The notes under the pieces: model-generated
Databases searched by the model: none
What the model saw: only the letters and a program-made list of their open reading frames with translations
Told to the model about the DNA's origin: nothing
Translations under genes and position numbers: made by a program
From: Drosophila pseudoobscura
Taxonomy: Eukaryota; Arthropoda; Insecta; Diptera; Drosophilidae
Assembly (NCBI RefSeq): GCF_009870125.1
Contig: NC_046683.1
Span: 51,103,869-51,167,868, forward strand
Direction of reading: 5' to 3'
Length of the DNA: 64,000 nucleotides
Shown here: piece after piece, positions 42,101 through 55,400 of the stretch
How positions within the stretch are numbered: the stretch's first letter is position 1
Layout: each line of letters opens with the position of its first letter

Positions 42101-45100
42101 AAAAAAAAAAAACAAAAAAAAACTGTGCGGCTTAAAGGATTCAATTGCCTGAAGAGAGCTGTTGATGGGAATGATTATGGGACCGGGTGGACCGCGTGGA
42201 CTTGGTGTCTGACTCCTGGTAAAATACTGTATATTTCAGCGGAATGCTTTCACTCATTTTTAATCAGTTTGAAACCTTTAACAAACATTTAATTCCGCTT
42301 GAAACTTGTCACATTTTGCAAGAACTTTTTCATGTCGTTTTTCCTTCGTCTCTGACAATTCTTGACTCGGAAAGTTTTCCACTTCAATTTCTTGCCATGT
42401 TTCCCTCTGTGTCATTTGCAAATCAAATTGTAATTGAAGAAGTTCTGTAAGTTGTGCCCCCGTTCCACTCCACCCACGGCCCCACACACACACACACACA
42501 CACAACAATGTCGGAGAGTATCTTGAGCAGTCAGATATTGTTAGGAGCATTTCTATGCGAGTATATACCTATACCCATACATATACATATATTAGAGTGT
42601 ATGTGTATTTGAATTGTGGCATATCGAATTCAGATCTTAATATAGTCTCTGAATTTGCATGCAAATGTAGCCGGAGAGTGGAGACTGGAGCTGGTGCTGG
42701 TGCTGGAGCTGGTGCTGGTGCTGAAATGAAAATGATTCTTTACAATTTGTCCGATTTGATTATCCGCCATCGCCCTGTTTGAATTGGCTTATTAGAATAC
42801 TCGATGCCCAAGGAGAGTTCACCGGGGTTCACCCTTGGTATATATGTCAATTGGTTGATGGCAAAAAATCAATAGTATAAGCCTTTCCGGGAAGCATTAT
42901 TGTCATCTGATTAAAAATGCATAATTGCCATGTTAAAGTCCGTTGTACGGTGTACGGTGTACGCGGACGGAGGGCCCCACCCCACCACGCAAGAGGAGCC
43001 GCCGCCGGAATAGGACGGCGGAACGTCACGCATTGTCTATTTGCGCACATGGCCACTACAGTGCGTGGCACAACTGTACGACTTGAGCCTTCTCTTCGCT
43101 CCAATCAAAAGACTGGCCTAAAGGCTGTCTGTACGCCTGTACGCCTGTGCCTTGTTCGTTGTTATATTTGTGAAACGCACTGCCTCTAGCAACCAAACGG
43201 CAAAGTGAATGACCATCAGCCCAACATGCAAATGGGGAATGCCCCCCCACCATTGCGCTTCTGTGACTGCTGTTTCCTTGAGGGTGGGGGGGGGCAGTGT
43301 TATTCGTGTGCGCTTCGTTGCATGCCACAGAGACTTGGGCTTGCCATAATTCATATTTCAGCTGTACTCCCGCTGATGTTTATTAATGTTTATTTGTCGT
43401 GGTGTTTATTTAAGCAATTATTGCTATTCAGGCATGTCAGGCAGCCGGCTTGCATGCGGGGCGTGGCTGAAAATGCTAATTAGATTCTGCCCGAGCCCGA
43501 GCGCCAGACGACAACTATTAAATGGCCATAAATTGAAAATTAATTGAATATGAAAATGAAAAGGAAACACTGCCCCGACATGCGAATCAACTGTCAATTA
43601 ATGTTGTTCCCCGCCAAATACTGTTGCGCTTTCAATTAAGGCGACTGCCGACTGTCCACCGACCACCGTCGACCGTCCACCGTAGACTGTCCACCGTCCA
43701 CCGTCGACTGCCGACTAATAAATGCCGATGATCCGTATCCGATCCGAGCTGAGGCCCGCTAATCGCATTAAATGAAAATATATTCGCTGTTTTTTGTCTG
43801 TTTATTGTCTGTTTGTTTTTCATTTAACAAGTGCCCATAAAAAAACCGCTTATAAATGAATATGTAAACATGATAAATGTTCAGAGGGGGTCCTGGGGTT
43901 CCGGGGGGGGTTTTTTTTTTTTTTTTAGTGAAAATATTTGCGCAATTCACACATCAAACGAGGCGAAAAGTTTCCCATTTTTTCACTCTTCCATAGAGAG
44001 ATTTTTCTGTTTGATGTTGTTCAGAGGCGGAAATTGCACAAATTGTAGACCACCACTTTCCGGCCACTTTGCCACCCAATCGCCCCATGGCCCAACGGCC
44101 CCATGGCTCCATGGCTCCATGGCTCCATGGCCCCATCTTCCCATTAATCGCCTCCTGATATTTCTGTGTGTGTGTTGCGGCAGCATCCATTGGTCAGGCG
44201 TTAATTGAATTATGTTTGCCGCACAATTGGCCGTGTGGTGGGGGGCAGTGCAACAAAGAAAAAGTAAAGGCGAGCATTGAACTTGTTTGATTATTTGGCT
44301 TAGAGATGAAAAGTATGCCCCGACCCCCCCTCGGGACCCACTCGGAACCCACTGTCAAGCCACTCACATCCCAGGCATCCCTCCCACTGAAGTGCGGATG
44401 GTTTGTGGGTAAAAATTAACAAAAATTGCATGCACAAATGAACTGCACAAACAGCAAATAAAATAACATACACAAACAAATTAAATCAAGTGGAATCGCA
44501 TTTCAAAAGAAACAATTAAATCAGGAATTAATCGAAATATATCAGACACCCCCCAACACAGCCGGTTTTCCTGCTTTCCCAGCTCCAGCCATATGGATTG
44601 AAAATTCATCGTACAATTGAAATGAATTCATAATCAATTGGAGCACATAAATAATGAATATGTTTCGTATATGCTAGTATGTGGGGATATGCATACAAAA
44701 AACGAAACAGGAGAAAAATCCATTAAGAATGTTTTAATATTTATTGGGTTAGAAAGTCTGCCATTTTTGGGGCAAATAAAGTGTGTTATCAAAAGTTTAT
44801 AAAGTTTATGGCCAGATTAAAGTTGAGATTGTATACCAGCTAACCGTCATTTACTGATTCTCTTAGTGATTCCCCTGGCATAACCCTAATCACTCCCATA
44901 TTCTCGACGGCCTGACAGAGAACCTCTGCGGCGTGATTCATGCTATCTGGCTGTTGAGATCAATGTATTATTCATTCCGTTGATGACCCGCACATAAGCA
45001 GCTCCGAGCAGCTCATTACAAACAATCAAATGCCAATACGAGGCAGCTAAAATTACACAGACCACAGGGCTTATGGGATGGTCCGTGGTCCCGTCATAGC

Positions 45101-45623
45101 TGAGGCCATAAAAGTAAATAGTGCCACAAGAAAAACAAACCAAAACCAACACACACACACATACGTATATATACTATATATAGTGCCAAAAATAAATGAA
45201 ACAGTAAAACTTAATTTGGTGTTTATGCCGAAAGAGCAGGACGAACCCTAATGACAACGGGCCATAGCCATATCCTTTTGTCTTTTGGTGAGGCCCATCT
45301 CCCATCGGAGGATTAATAAGGCAAGTTTCTCTGGGCTCTGGGCTCTAGGATCGCTAATGAACTGCGCCGTCGAGTCCCTGGAAATGAACTTAAGGTCTGC
45401 TCGGTTCTGGTCTGGCCAACGCGACGTATGTGTGATGTGGAATATGCGATTCTATGTACATATCGGGGGCGCTGATTGTCAAATGCCTTTGGCAATTGTT
45501 TTGTTTGGCCAACTCCGCTCACTCTTGGCCCCATAAAAAATAATGAAGAAAAATAACTTAAAGCGACGGACTATAAAATAAATGATCCGGCAATGGGAGA
45601 CGCCTCGGCCATCTCTCCTCGCT

Positions 45624-45647
45624 CCCCCCCCCCCCCCCCCCCCCCCC
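45624..45647. repeat. 24-nt poly-C run
   Basis: Uninterrupted C run. Similar homopolymers lie at 52930-52953 (24 C), 58978-58997 (20 G) and 17642-17657 (16 G). Exact lengths are prone to sequencing and assembly error. Confidence 0.8.
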
Positions 45648-47527
45648 TCTCTTGGAGGGGCAAACATTCATAAATTGTGTGGAAATTTGCGGCCAAAGTG
45701 CCCATGGCCTGCGGTTATACGAATATGTGTATATATGTATGTATCTGCTTACATCTGATGTTCGGCTGGGGCATATTTGTCGGTCATTTGCATTTGGGTT
45801 GACAGACAGACAGACAGACAGACGAGACCCCAAGCTCGGATCGGGCTAAAGTTTTGCCCGAAGCTCCATTTATTATGCTCCCATGTATGGAGGTTGACAT
45901 TTGCTGGCAAAGAGCCCTGGCCAAGTCTCGTGTTCGGGGAATTCTCAGTGCCACAACATATCGCAGCGTATCGCATCCCCTTCCCACCCCAGCAATCCAG
46001 CGTCAAGGACAAATAAATCAAAGCCTACTTTGCCATTTTATTGGAATTGTTGGCCAAATTTTATTTCCCCATCCGCCCCATTCCGGGGATCCACGCAAAT
46101 GTCATCAAATGGATTTGTATTTTTAGCGCAAATTGCATAAATCAAAAGTTTTGCTTTGTCAATTTTTTTTGTTTTTTTTTTGTTTTTCAGTCCCGTTTTG
46201 TTTTGCCAACAAACTTTTGATTGCCTTTTTGGATGTGGCCATGTCCGAGACCTACGCATGGAACAAGTCCGAGTCGGAGTCCTCTTTTGCATGCCACAGC
46301 GAACCACTTCAAACATTCGGCCGAAGAATGGGACGAAGAATGGGCAGGGAAACGGGGCAACGGGGAAACGGGGAAATGGAGGAATCCCAAGACCGAGAAG
46401 AAGCACGGCCGGCCATGACAGGGGCCACTTTTCACATTCCGCATGTTTTTGCCAGCTGTAAGCCGCTTTGTGACTTATGAATCATAATTAAATAAATTTC
46501 CATTTAGCCTGTTGACACATCTGAGTGCTCATTAAACATTCAGAATGGCCCAACACTAAATCTGGCACCCGTGGGGCAATATCTTTGAGCACGCTCCGCA
46601 TAATTTATGCTCGTTTGCAACTAATATCGCATTAACTTGTTTAAAATTCAACCGCAGATTCCATGTTTCGGCCATTCATTTTGGACATTTCGCTTCACTA
46701 TGCCGCAAAATCATTCAATCATCTCAACAATCAAATTTGTGAAGCGTTCAGGGACACAGCCCCAGCCACAGCCCGATGGACAGCCATTAACATCATAATA
46801 TCAGAGCACTTAAAAGAGTTTATTTATAAAGTACTCTTCGTACTTTAGTTACAAATTAGCTAAATATAAATATTCATTAGATATTTTATCCATTTTATAT
46901 TTGGTGAAAAAATATCTCAAAGGTCCTAAATCATGTTGATTTCTAGCTTGAACTTTTTAATGATGCTTTCAACGAATTTCAACAATTTGCTAATGGAAAA
47001 AACTGAACAGAGAAAGACATTTTTCATTGCACAAATGTATTTGTGATTTCACTGACAAATTATAGAGAAATATTTGGAATACATTAAATATTTAAGAAAA
47101 GGCAAATTGGGAAATTCAAATAAACATTGGCTGGATTAATAACTCTGCAAATAAATCATGCGCATGAAAATGCACTCTTCCATGTGACACTGCACTGGAC
47201 ACAATATCCAACAATGGATCAAGCTTAAAATGTATTCTCTAATAAACCAATTACCAAAACTATCCCGAATATCCCAACCCCTGCAATTAAAAATCAACCG
47301 GCGAAAACTGAGAGCGACCCGTCCATCCAGGGAGCGAACAAAAAGTTGCCCCTCCTGGTAATGGTCGACGTCCTGGTCATGTTCCATGGCATGTCCATAA
47401 TTTATGGGACTCTCACAGCTCATATAATTTTATATTTCACTTTATTTATGCTCCTCGCATTCATGATTTTATGAGCAGCACAAAATTTGTTGGCCCTGTT
47501 AGTTTTACACGCTTTTAATGAGGGCCA

Positions 47528-47582
47528 GCAGCAACAACAACAAAAACAACAGCAACAAAAACCACAACAACAACAGCAAGAG
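47528..47582. repeat. CAA/CAG (opa-like) repeat
   Basis: Alternating CAG and CAA triplets. Although it could encode poly-Gln, no frame around it looks coding. A similar array is at 63116-63183. Confidence 0.75.
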
Positions 47583-48402
47583 AAGAGTGATTTTCATACG
47601 TGATTTTCATATTGTGTCAAAATGAACAAGAGGAATTTACAAAACATAATTAGCAATAAATATATATGGGGCGGTGTGCATATTTTTGAGAGGAAAACGT
47701 TTGCACTGTTACTAATTCCAGTTGAGTTTTAATTAAGTCACAATGGATGAGGCCCGGCATTAGGATGAAATTAATTATGGCGACAACGGGCGGCAAAAAA
47801 CGGTGCCATTTTTCTCTTTTCGGCGCTTTAATGAGCCTCAGATTTGACAAAGTTACGGCATATTAAACGCATAGAACCAGCAGAGAGACGCCACTAAAAA
47901 TATATAAAGCAGGGAAAAAAATACATTTTCTTTTTTTTCTTTTTTCTTTTTTGCAGGGGCCCAACATTATTAATAGGCACTTAGAGAGTGTGGGGGCGGC
48001 TGGCGGGGGCCCAGCAGCAGGATGGGTGTATTACGAGCTGATGAAGACACGTTCTTACATTTTGTATATTGACGTTAAAATTAGATGCCAACTTGTCTCC
48101 TTGTCGCATCGCTTGTGCGCTGTGCCCCCAAACAACGCGTATCATATTTTAGATGCTGATGAAGATGGTGATGATGGTCGTGGTGGTGGGGATAGGTCTG
48201 CCGAATGGCTACAGATGGATATACATAGGTATAGGCATGGGGGATGCGGGAATGGGGGATGGGGGATGGTGGATGGTGCAGGTGTCTGCCAGAGTGATGA
48301 TATATGACCACCACGTACTCTGACACAAATCAACATGTTAAATAGACTGTGAGTGTGTACCACAACACCATCCCCAATATCCATCCCGTTCCACCCATAT
48401 TT

Positions 48403-49378
48403 TTAGCCAAACGAATGGCGGGTGGTGTTCTCCATGGGCGCTGCTTCGAGGTACTGCTCCCCAGTGCGGCACAAAGGGGGGTACTTGGGATCGGTGCCCG
48501 CCTGGCAGCCGAGGGCCTTCTCCCTGTAGATGGGATGATCCACCGCATAGTTGCTGGCATAGTTGCAGGCCATCAGGAAGTCGGGCTCCACCTTGCGACG
48601 GACGAACCGCAGGGCGGCACAGCCCACGAAGGTGTTGTTGTCGCGGGCCATCACAGCGAAGTTACGAATGAAACTGAGGGAAGGGAAGCGTATCAGCCCA
48701 AGTTAAGATCCGTTTTTTGGGATCACCCACACTCCCTGTTTGGCCCTGGGGAACTTCTGGACTCGGTCTGCGGTCACATTGGCACTCTGCGACCACCATT
48801 CCGCGATGGACTCCTTGATCAACACCTCATCCGTGCGGTTCTCCTCCGGAAGGGAGAAGTTCAGATGGATCAGGGCCAGATTCTGTCCGGCCTGCGGAAA
48901 CTGCCTCGTGTTGATGCAGGGGTCGCGGAGCAGGGCACAATGCTTGACACTGACTGTGGCAAGGTACTCCAACTCGGGGTGCCACTGCAGTGAGGCCATG
49001 CGATCGGGCATGGGCAGCAGAGCGTGGACCTTTCCGCCGGCGAGCACATTGCGCAGAGCGTTGTGCTCGCTGAGGATCAGGCCCTGATAATTGGTTATGT
49101 TGATCAGTTCTGTGGCGTTGATCGGACACTGGCTGCCGAAATTCTGAAAGAAGATTTTTGAGGACGATCTTCCCTGATTCATCGGAGCATATAGGGCTTA
49201 CTCCATTGTTCCTGCAGGCAATGTGCTTCTTCATTTGGGGACACAAGCCCGGCTGGCAGTAGTCGATGGTGCTGCCAGTGCTGCTGCTGCTGCTGCTGTT
49301 GGCCTGCGACTGGGAGTGGACGCCTTGAAGGAGGCACAGCCCACAGAGAATAAATGACAAACCCAAAGCTACGGACAT
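48403..49378 (-). CDS. CAP/antigen-5-like secreted protein (gene C)
   Basis: Exons 49202-49378, 48731-49143 and 48403-48673 join to 286 codons. The introns are 58 nt (phase 0, GTAAGC to TTTCAG) and 57 nt (phase 2, GTGGGT to CCTCAG). Residues 1-22 are a signal peptide, followed by a Ser-rich spacer and the Cys cluster CQPGLC...HIAC. The CAP domain has HNxxR at 86-90 (EHNALRNVLAGG), QAGQNLAL, EWWSQSANVT, NFAVM at 201-205 with VGC, and CNYA at 233-236. The tail carries CQAGTDPKYPPLC, parallel to the tail of gene A, and ends HSFG. Both intron positions match gene A, so A and C are close paralogues. The family is secreted; no enzyme activity is established for it. The second donor is ambiguous among three GTs (GGAGTGTGGGTGATC). 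Only the middle one keeps frame with the acceptor and preserves the junction seen in gene A. The gene probably lies inside a 5' intron of dpr, on the same strand. Confidence 0.91.
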
Positions 49379-49423
49379 GCTGCTGGCTCAGTCTTTGACT
49401 GCCAGTTTGCCACTTGATTTCCC

Positions 49424-49431
49424 CTTTTATA
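49424..49431 (-). promoter_or_regulatory. TATA box of CAP gene C
   Basis: TATAAAAG on the minus strand, 46 bp upstream of the start codon. A GGCAGTCAAAG initiator-like word follows about 30 bp downstream. Strong match with correct spacing, similar to the promoter layout of gene A. Confidence 0.8.
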
Positions 49432-49523
49432 CACGGAGCGGATATTGGGATTGGGCAGTGGATTGGACAACTGCTTTTCAATCGGACACTTGGCCCAGCT
49501 GTTTTAGCAGCCTGAATCACCCA

Positions 49524-49539
49524 GGGAGAGAGAAAAAGC

Positions 49540-49574
<35 letters not shown>
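49524..49574. promoter_or_regulatory. GA tract upstream of CAP gene C
   Basis: About 50 bp of mainly GAGA, centred about 120 bp upstream of the TATA box. GAGA-factor (Trl) binds such tracts at many fly promoters, so a role in opening this promoter is plausible; a simple microsatellite is the alternative. Confidence 0.4.
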
Positions 49575-52371
49575 TGGGTCTAAGCCCCGACAGCACACAA
49601 ATAGCAAACACAGCAATGGCCATCCATTGTGGAGAGGGGATTTCGAATGGGATTGGCGACTGGGATGACACTTGCTTGCAAAGACTATCAATGCCATTGG
49701 CAGCTAAATAGGTACGTACACAGCCTCCCGTCCTCTCCGTCCCCACAGTCGTGTCCGTCCTCCTTCCATCCACAGACTTATGCCACTTGACATATTATCC
49801 TAGTTGCCCCCACACCCAGACGCATCCTCTATCCAAAAAAGCAGAGAGAAGCCAAATGAAAACGAATCCTTAAATGTGAAAAATTCCTTTCATAGTGCAA
49901 TTTAAACTGAAAACAAACCGGAGAGCAGAGACGGGGAATCTCGGCTCCAGCTATTCACAGAGAGATCCAAAAGAAAAGGAGGCAGGCAGGCACAAAAAAA
50001 AAACGTGAACGAAAACGAAAAGCAAAGGCATGGAGAGGAAAGGGAAGGAAAGGAAAGGAAAGGAGAAAAGAAAATACGAGAAAAACCAGAGGGAGAGAAT
50101 GCCGCCGTGTCCTTGCCGTTCATTTTCTACCTCAATTGAAATAGTTTTCTCCTCGGCAGCAAACTGTTGGCTGTTGCAGGCGTTGTTTTTGTGGGTGGTG
50201 CAACAGTTTTTCACTTTCATTACAGGCGGAACGGAGCCCCAAACGAGGGCTGTATGAAAACTTGCGGCAGCAACCAAAAGAGGGTCCTTCAAGGGACGAG
50301 GAATGAAGAAAAGGATTACGTCTCTACCATTTTGCTTGACAAACACTCCTCCAGCAACCCTTGACCCTCATAATATCTCATTCTCTTTCAGTGCAACCAT
50401 TTCTCGTCTCTCCTGCCATCCGCATTGTGAGTGCAACACGCAGTGACAGTTCACAGGAGACAAAAGTAAGCCGAGTCCGAGTCCAAGTCCGAGTCGAAGC
50501 GGCTGGCAGGCCTCTGGATCCTGGTCCAACAAAAGATTTCTTTCTCCCTTTTAGCAAACACATTTAAGCATTATTATTTATTATTACTATTACCGTTGTT
50601 GCTGCTCTTGTTGGCCAATTTCATTTTATGCTCTCAAGGAGGAAGAAAATAGACAGAAAATGACAGGGGCAAAAGCGCAAAATGAAAGGAGACAAACGGA
50701 GCACGGAGAGTGGAGAGCAGCTGCCTTCGAACGAACGAGAGGCATGGCTAAATCCAATAGCCCAAAGGGGATGGGTCTGGGATGGGGAGGGGTGTGGTGT
50801 GGTGGGGCCACAAACAGGAGAAGGTCAGCAGCTAGCTACAGTTAACTACAGGGGGGGGGTTGGGAAACGGAGAGGAAAAAGGGGATGCCAGAGCAGGTAA
50901 AGTATCGGCTTACACTTGCTTTTCACTTAATTGGATTTGCCTTGCCTTGCCTTGCCAGCGTTCGTGCTGTCTTCTTAAGATCCGCATCCCGCATCCGCAT
51001 CCGAGGCTAATAATTGCACTTTGTAATTATTTTTGTACCCTATTTTGCACCCCAGCTGCACCCTTTTGCTGCGTTTGAGCCGGGCTTAAGAAAGCGACAG
51101 CCAAGTACTTGCTAAATGTCAATTGCAAATTAAAACTTTCCCAGGGCTTAAGGCCCCCAGCGCCAGAGCCAGCGCCAGCTCCGAGCCCAAACACGAGGTG
51201 GTCCTTGAACGCCTTAAAGGGAATTTTATGTGCGAAACAATTTCAATTTGGTTTAATTTCCTTGCACACCAGAATTTATTCAGTCCGCCCATCGATTGCG
51301 GGGTTTCTTTTGATTGGCAGAAATTGGTGGCATGCTGGGGGGGTTGTGTGTGCGAGAGTGTTGCCACCGCAGCAGGAAATTGAAATTTTCACACACACAC
51401 ACACACACACGTAGATTGCAAAAAGGGGTGGTAGGGGGGGAATGAACAGAACTTTCCTTCCTTTTGGCACTTTGAAACATTTATTTTGAATATTTTAAGC
51501 TGCAATTTAAATGTTAAGGGCTCCCCTCCCCGTTATCCCTTTTCGGAGTGTGTGCGGCGTGTCAATAAAACAATGACAAGTGTGCTACGAAAAGGTTTCG
51601 ACCAGGGCATACCCGTTAATCGGATGGTAATTTAGTTCTTATAAATAGTCTCCAATCGACTCGGTGATGTGCCCTTCTCCCCGGCCCGGCACTCGTGACG
51701 GGGTAGAGTGACAGACAAAGACAGTTCTCAAGTCAATTCTCAGCTCCTCCACTCTCGGAGTCTCGGACTCGACTTGGGGCATGCTGCAAGCTGTCACTTA
51801 AAATGTGCCGTCTCCACTCAATTCGAATGTCACATCGAAGGGAGTCTCACTTGGAGCTCCAGTTTGTGTCACGCATTATTAACACACGCCCGGCAGACTG
51901 GCAGGCAGACCGATGCCCGATGCCCGATGCCCGATGCCCGTGTCCCCATGCTCCTTGCCCCTTGCCCCTTGCCCCTTGCCCATAACCAGACCGACAAATG
52001 CAACATGAACGTGAACGTGAACGTGGCGTATGCGCAATGCACTGGAAGGCGGGCGAGTGTCCTGTCGACTGCCTGCCGAGTCGTGAGATGATTGCTAAAC
52101 GCATTTCCAATGCCATTTTCTATGCGAGATTGTGGCTCAGATTTGTTTGCCTTGCCTTGCAAAAATATTGTCCTCGACTTTTCTCTATTTACGTTTCATT
52201 TTTTTTTAGCTTTTTTGCTTTTTTTGTTTTTTTGTTTTTCCTCCTCAACATTTTCTGCGCTTCTTTTTTCCTCTTTTGATTTTGTTGTCCGCCTGCGCTT
52301 ATGCAATGCTTTTTGGCACGTTCCGCAATGCCTGAAACGTGCTGGGAGTCGTTCTGCCATGTGTGTGTGTC

Positions 52372-52405
<34 letters not shown>

Positions 52406-55400
52406 CCTTCGTGTGACATGCAGCTGTGCGGCACTTGCACTAATGAAAAACTCTGGCGGTTGCGGCTCTGAAGGCGGCAGGCAGCAAGTGTTTCAACTAC
52501 TCTTTCCCCCTGACCGACACTTTGGCCGTGAAGTTGTGCCAAAACCGTAAATGGTCCGAATTCCCTAGAGATTTTTGGCCAGGTATGGGCATGGGCACCG
52601 AAACACCACTTGAAAGAGGGCCCTCTGCTTCGCCTCCGCCCCCACCCATTGGGTAGAGGTAAAGACTGCTAATGAGGCCTCTCCTGCGTATGGATGGATA
52701 ATAAATAGATAGAAGACATTTCCCCATCAGCACTTACCGGTTTTTCCCTCCCTCACTTCACTCTGGCACACGACATCAGTTTTTCTTTCTCCCCACGCCA
52801 CTCGAAAGCTAGGTTCAAGGTCGCCCAAGATCCGTGTGGAGTGTCGTCAAGCATATTGATGTCATTATCCTACCTTAAGCAGCAGGAGCGGCAGCAGCCT
52901 AAACAATTTCGGTGTTTGTGTCTTCCCCTCCCCCCCCCCCCCCCCCCCCCCCCTCGATATGCAACAAACAGACAGACAGACAGTTGATGACACGCATCGG
53001 TGGCATATGCCACAAGCTGCTTCTTGTTGCCATTCCAACATGCCACACACACACACACACACGCACACGAACACAGCAATCTCCTTCCCAAAAACACAAT
53101 CCCCTAACAGACATTGCCAGCATGATGTCGTCGTTGTCGTTGTCGTTTTCGTTGTCGTTGTTGCCTCGTTGTTGCTGATGTTGTCGCCGCGGTTTTTCCT
53201 AGAGCATCCCCCCCCCCTCCTCTGTGTCACCCCTCCTCTGGTTGTCTACCGTGTCTGCTGTGATTTCTTGCCAACTGATTTTGTGATTTTCGCAGGAGCC
53301 CCTGTGCCACCACTTGGGTGGTGCCACAGCGAGGGCGGAGGTGGTGGCAACTGCGGCTGGGGCTGGGGCGGGGCCGGGGAGGAGTCTGCTCATTAAATAC
53401 GCTTTGTCAATCGCAGCGCCCTGCCACTGCTTATCTGATTTCGGCAGAATGTCGGGGCGACCAGACAATGCTCCCTCCCATATGCCCCTCTCCCGGGCGA
53501 GTGCCATCCCCGAACATGTGTCCGCCTGCTAGATCCCGACATAATTAGCTGCGTGATCTTTAAATTTGTCTGCACCATAAACGCCATATGGCTGTGGGGT
53601 GCAAAATCCGCTCTGTGTGTACGAGTATATTTTATAAATATTCTTGACTATAAAATCCGACATGGCCACACCCGCAAATACCTCCCACTCCTCCTCCGCG
53701 CTTCTCGCATAATTGTTATGTTGATTGCAAGTTTCCAGGGAGAGAGAGTGGAGAGTGCGCGACCAGAGCTGAGCAAAAGTAAATTCCCCAATTGCTTGCC
53801 AAACAACGCTGTTGAGGGCCACAGCCAGTGCCAGAGCCAGCGCCAGAGCCAGCGCCAGAGCCGGAGGAGAGTGCTCTCAGTGTAGGAGTAGCTCTGGCAT
53901 GGGAATAGGGAGGGGCAGCTTTGGTATGGTGATAGGAGAGAGCAGAGCTCTGCTCTGGGGTGGGGCGGGGCGGTGTGGCTCCTAGGAGGCATCCGCAATG
54001 GCCGTTCCGGGTGTTGCCAACTCGAGACGCACTTTTGACATGCAAATTGTTTGCAATTTTTATTTTTTTTTTTTTTTGTTGCTGTTTGCGATGCAAACAT
54101 CAACGTCCTGCCCCTAACCCCCTGATGATGATTACGCTGTTGTTGCTGTTGTTGCATTTTCATGTTTCTCAACACTCACAGCAATCCCTACTCCCTACTC
54201 CCTTCTCACGCCTCCCTCATCCCGCTACCGTCCTTGCCGCTGCAATTGCAATTAATATAATTTCTGTTTTCATACGCATAAATTTAAAAACATTTTTCCC
54301 GGTCCCGTTGTTGTTTAAACTCGTAAACCCCTGCGTGACTTTTAACGAGCGCTGAACGAAAGCTCGCAGCCATTTTGTACCACAATTTGAGCTGCAATTT
54401 TTCACACTTGACAACTGACCAAGTCGGCAGCACTCCCTTCCCTCCCGGTTTCCGCACTCCCTTTGCATGGTTTCTGTTGGGTTTTTTTTGTGCGAGCCAG
54501 AACCTTCCTCGGCAGCAACTAATTAAGAAAATATTTGCTCAGCTCTCGGATGGGTTGGGGAAATTGGGCTGAGGTGGGAGAACGGAATACGGCCACACTG
54601 GCAGCAGCGAGGCGTGCAATTGCCGCATTCCGTCTGCCGAGACGACTTGCTGCTGCAGTTTGTATTGCTTCCCGCCGCCGCTCCCTGGACGCCCGCCAGG
54701 ATGCGGATGCTGGCACAATACAATTCTCAAGAATCAACATCTTCGCAATGCCAACAGCAGTCACTGGAGCATAATATCCTCGACCACAGTGGCCACAGTG
54801 GCCACAGTGTGGTGTGGTGTGGCGTTCTCGTATACTCTAACCAACAAGCTTGGGTTTTCCTTTAGCAACAAAAGGTGGCATTACTCTACAGGAAGTGTGA
54901 AATATTTGTGATTGGGAAACTATTTTAAGATGGGGTTCTTGTAGAATTAAACCATAAAAAGATTCCTCTGTGCGGTAAGAGATTCCGTGAACTATCCTCA
55001 AATCAGAGACAAAAAGAAACCTTTGATTTGATTCCGCCTCACATGACACTTGGACCGGACCGCAAAACAAAGTGAAGCTTAACTTAAACTATAAAAATCC
55101 TCTTACGAGCAGGAATGAAAATAGTTTAGAGCAGAATTTCACTATATCCAAAGTTTTCCACGCATTGAAGACAAACCCTTTGATTCCGCTTGAGATCAGA
55201 ATGTGACCGCAAAGGGAAAAGTTTCCATAGTTTCGCTTGTTCGCCCGCAAACTTTTCCACAAAGTTAATGCACCCCGAATGGTCTCTCGAATATTCGCTT
55301 GAGCCTCTGGGGCAGCTTCGCTTCCCATCAGTCCGCACATCCACATCCACTTTCCAGCTCCCATGCCGGTGCCCGTGCCCGTTCCCGTGCCCGGTTCCGT

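Larger units (their letters stand above)
37175..48402. other. Gene-free stretch, probably 5' intron of dpr
   Basis: The dpr exon ending at 37174 opens with a good acceptor (TCTTCTGCAG) and begins mid-codon, so coding sequence must exist to its right, but no signal-peptide exon with a phase-1 donor was recognised. Seen here: CAACAG repeats (38219-38243), (CAGCC)n (39077-39155), CA (40804-40823, 42484-42503), a GGTGCT repeat (42688-42723), GTCCACCG repeats (43643-43710), poly-C (45624-45647), GACA (45801-45823), an AT-rich block (about 46800-47130) and CAA/CAG repeats (47528-47582). Confidence 0.5.
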
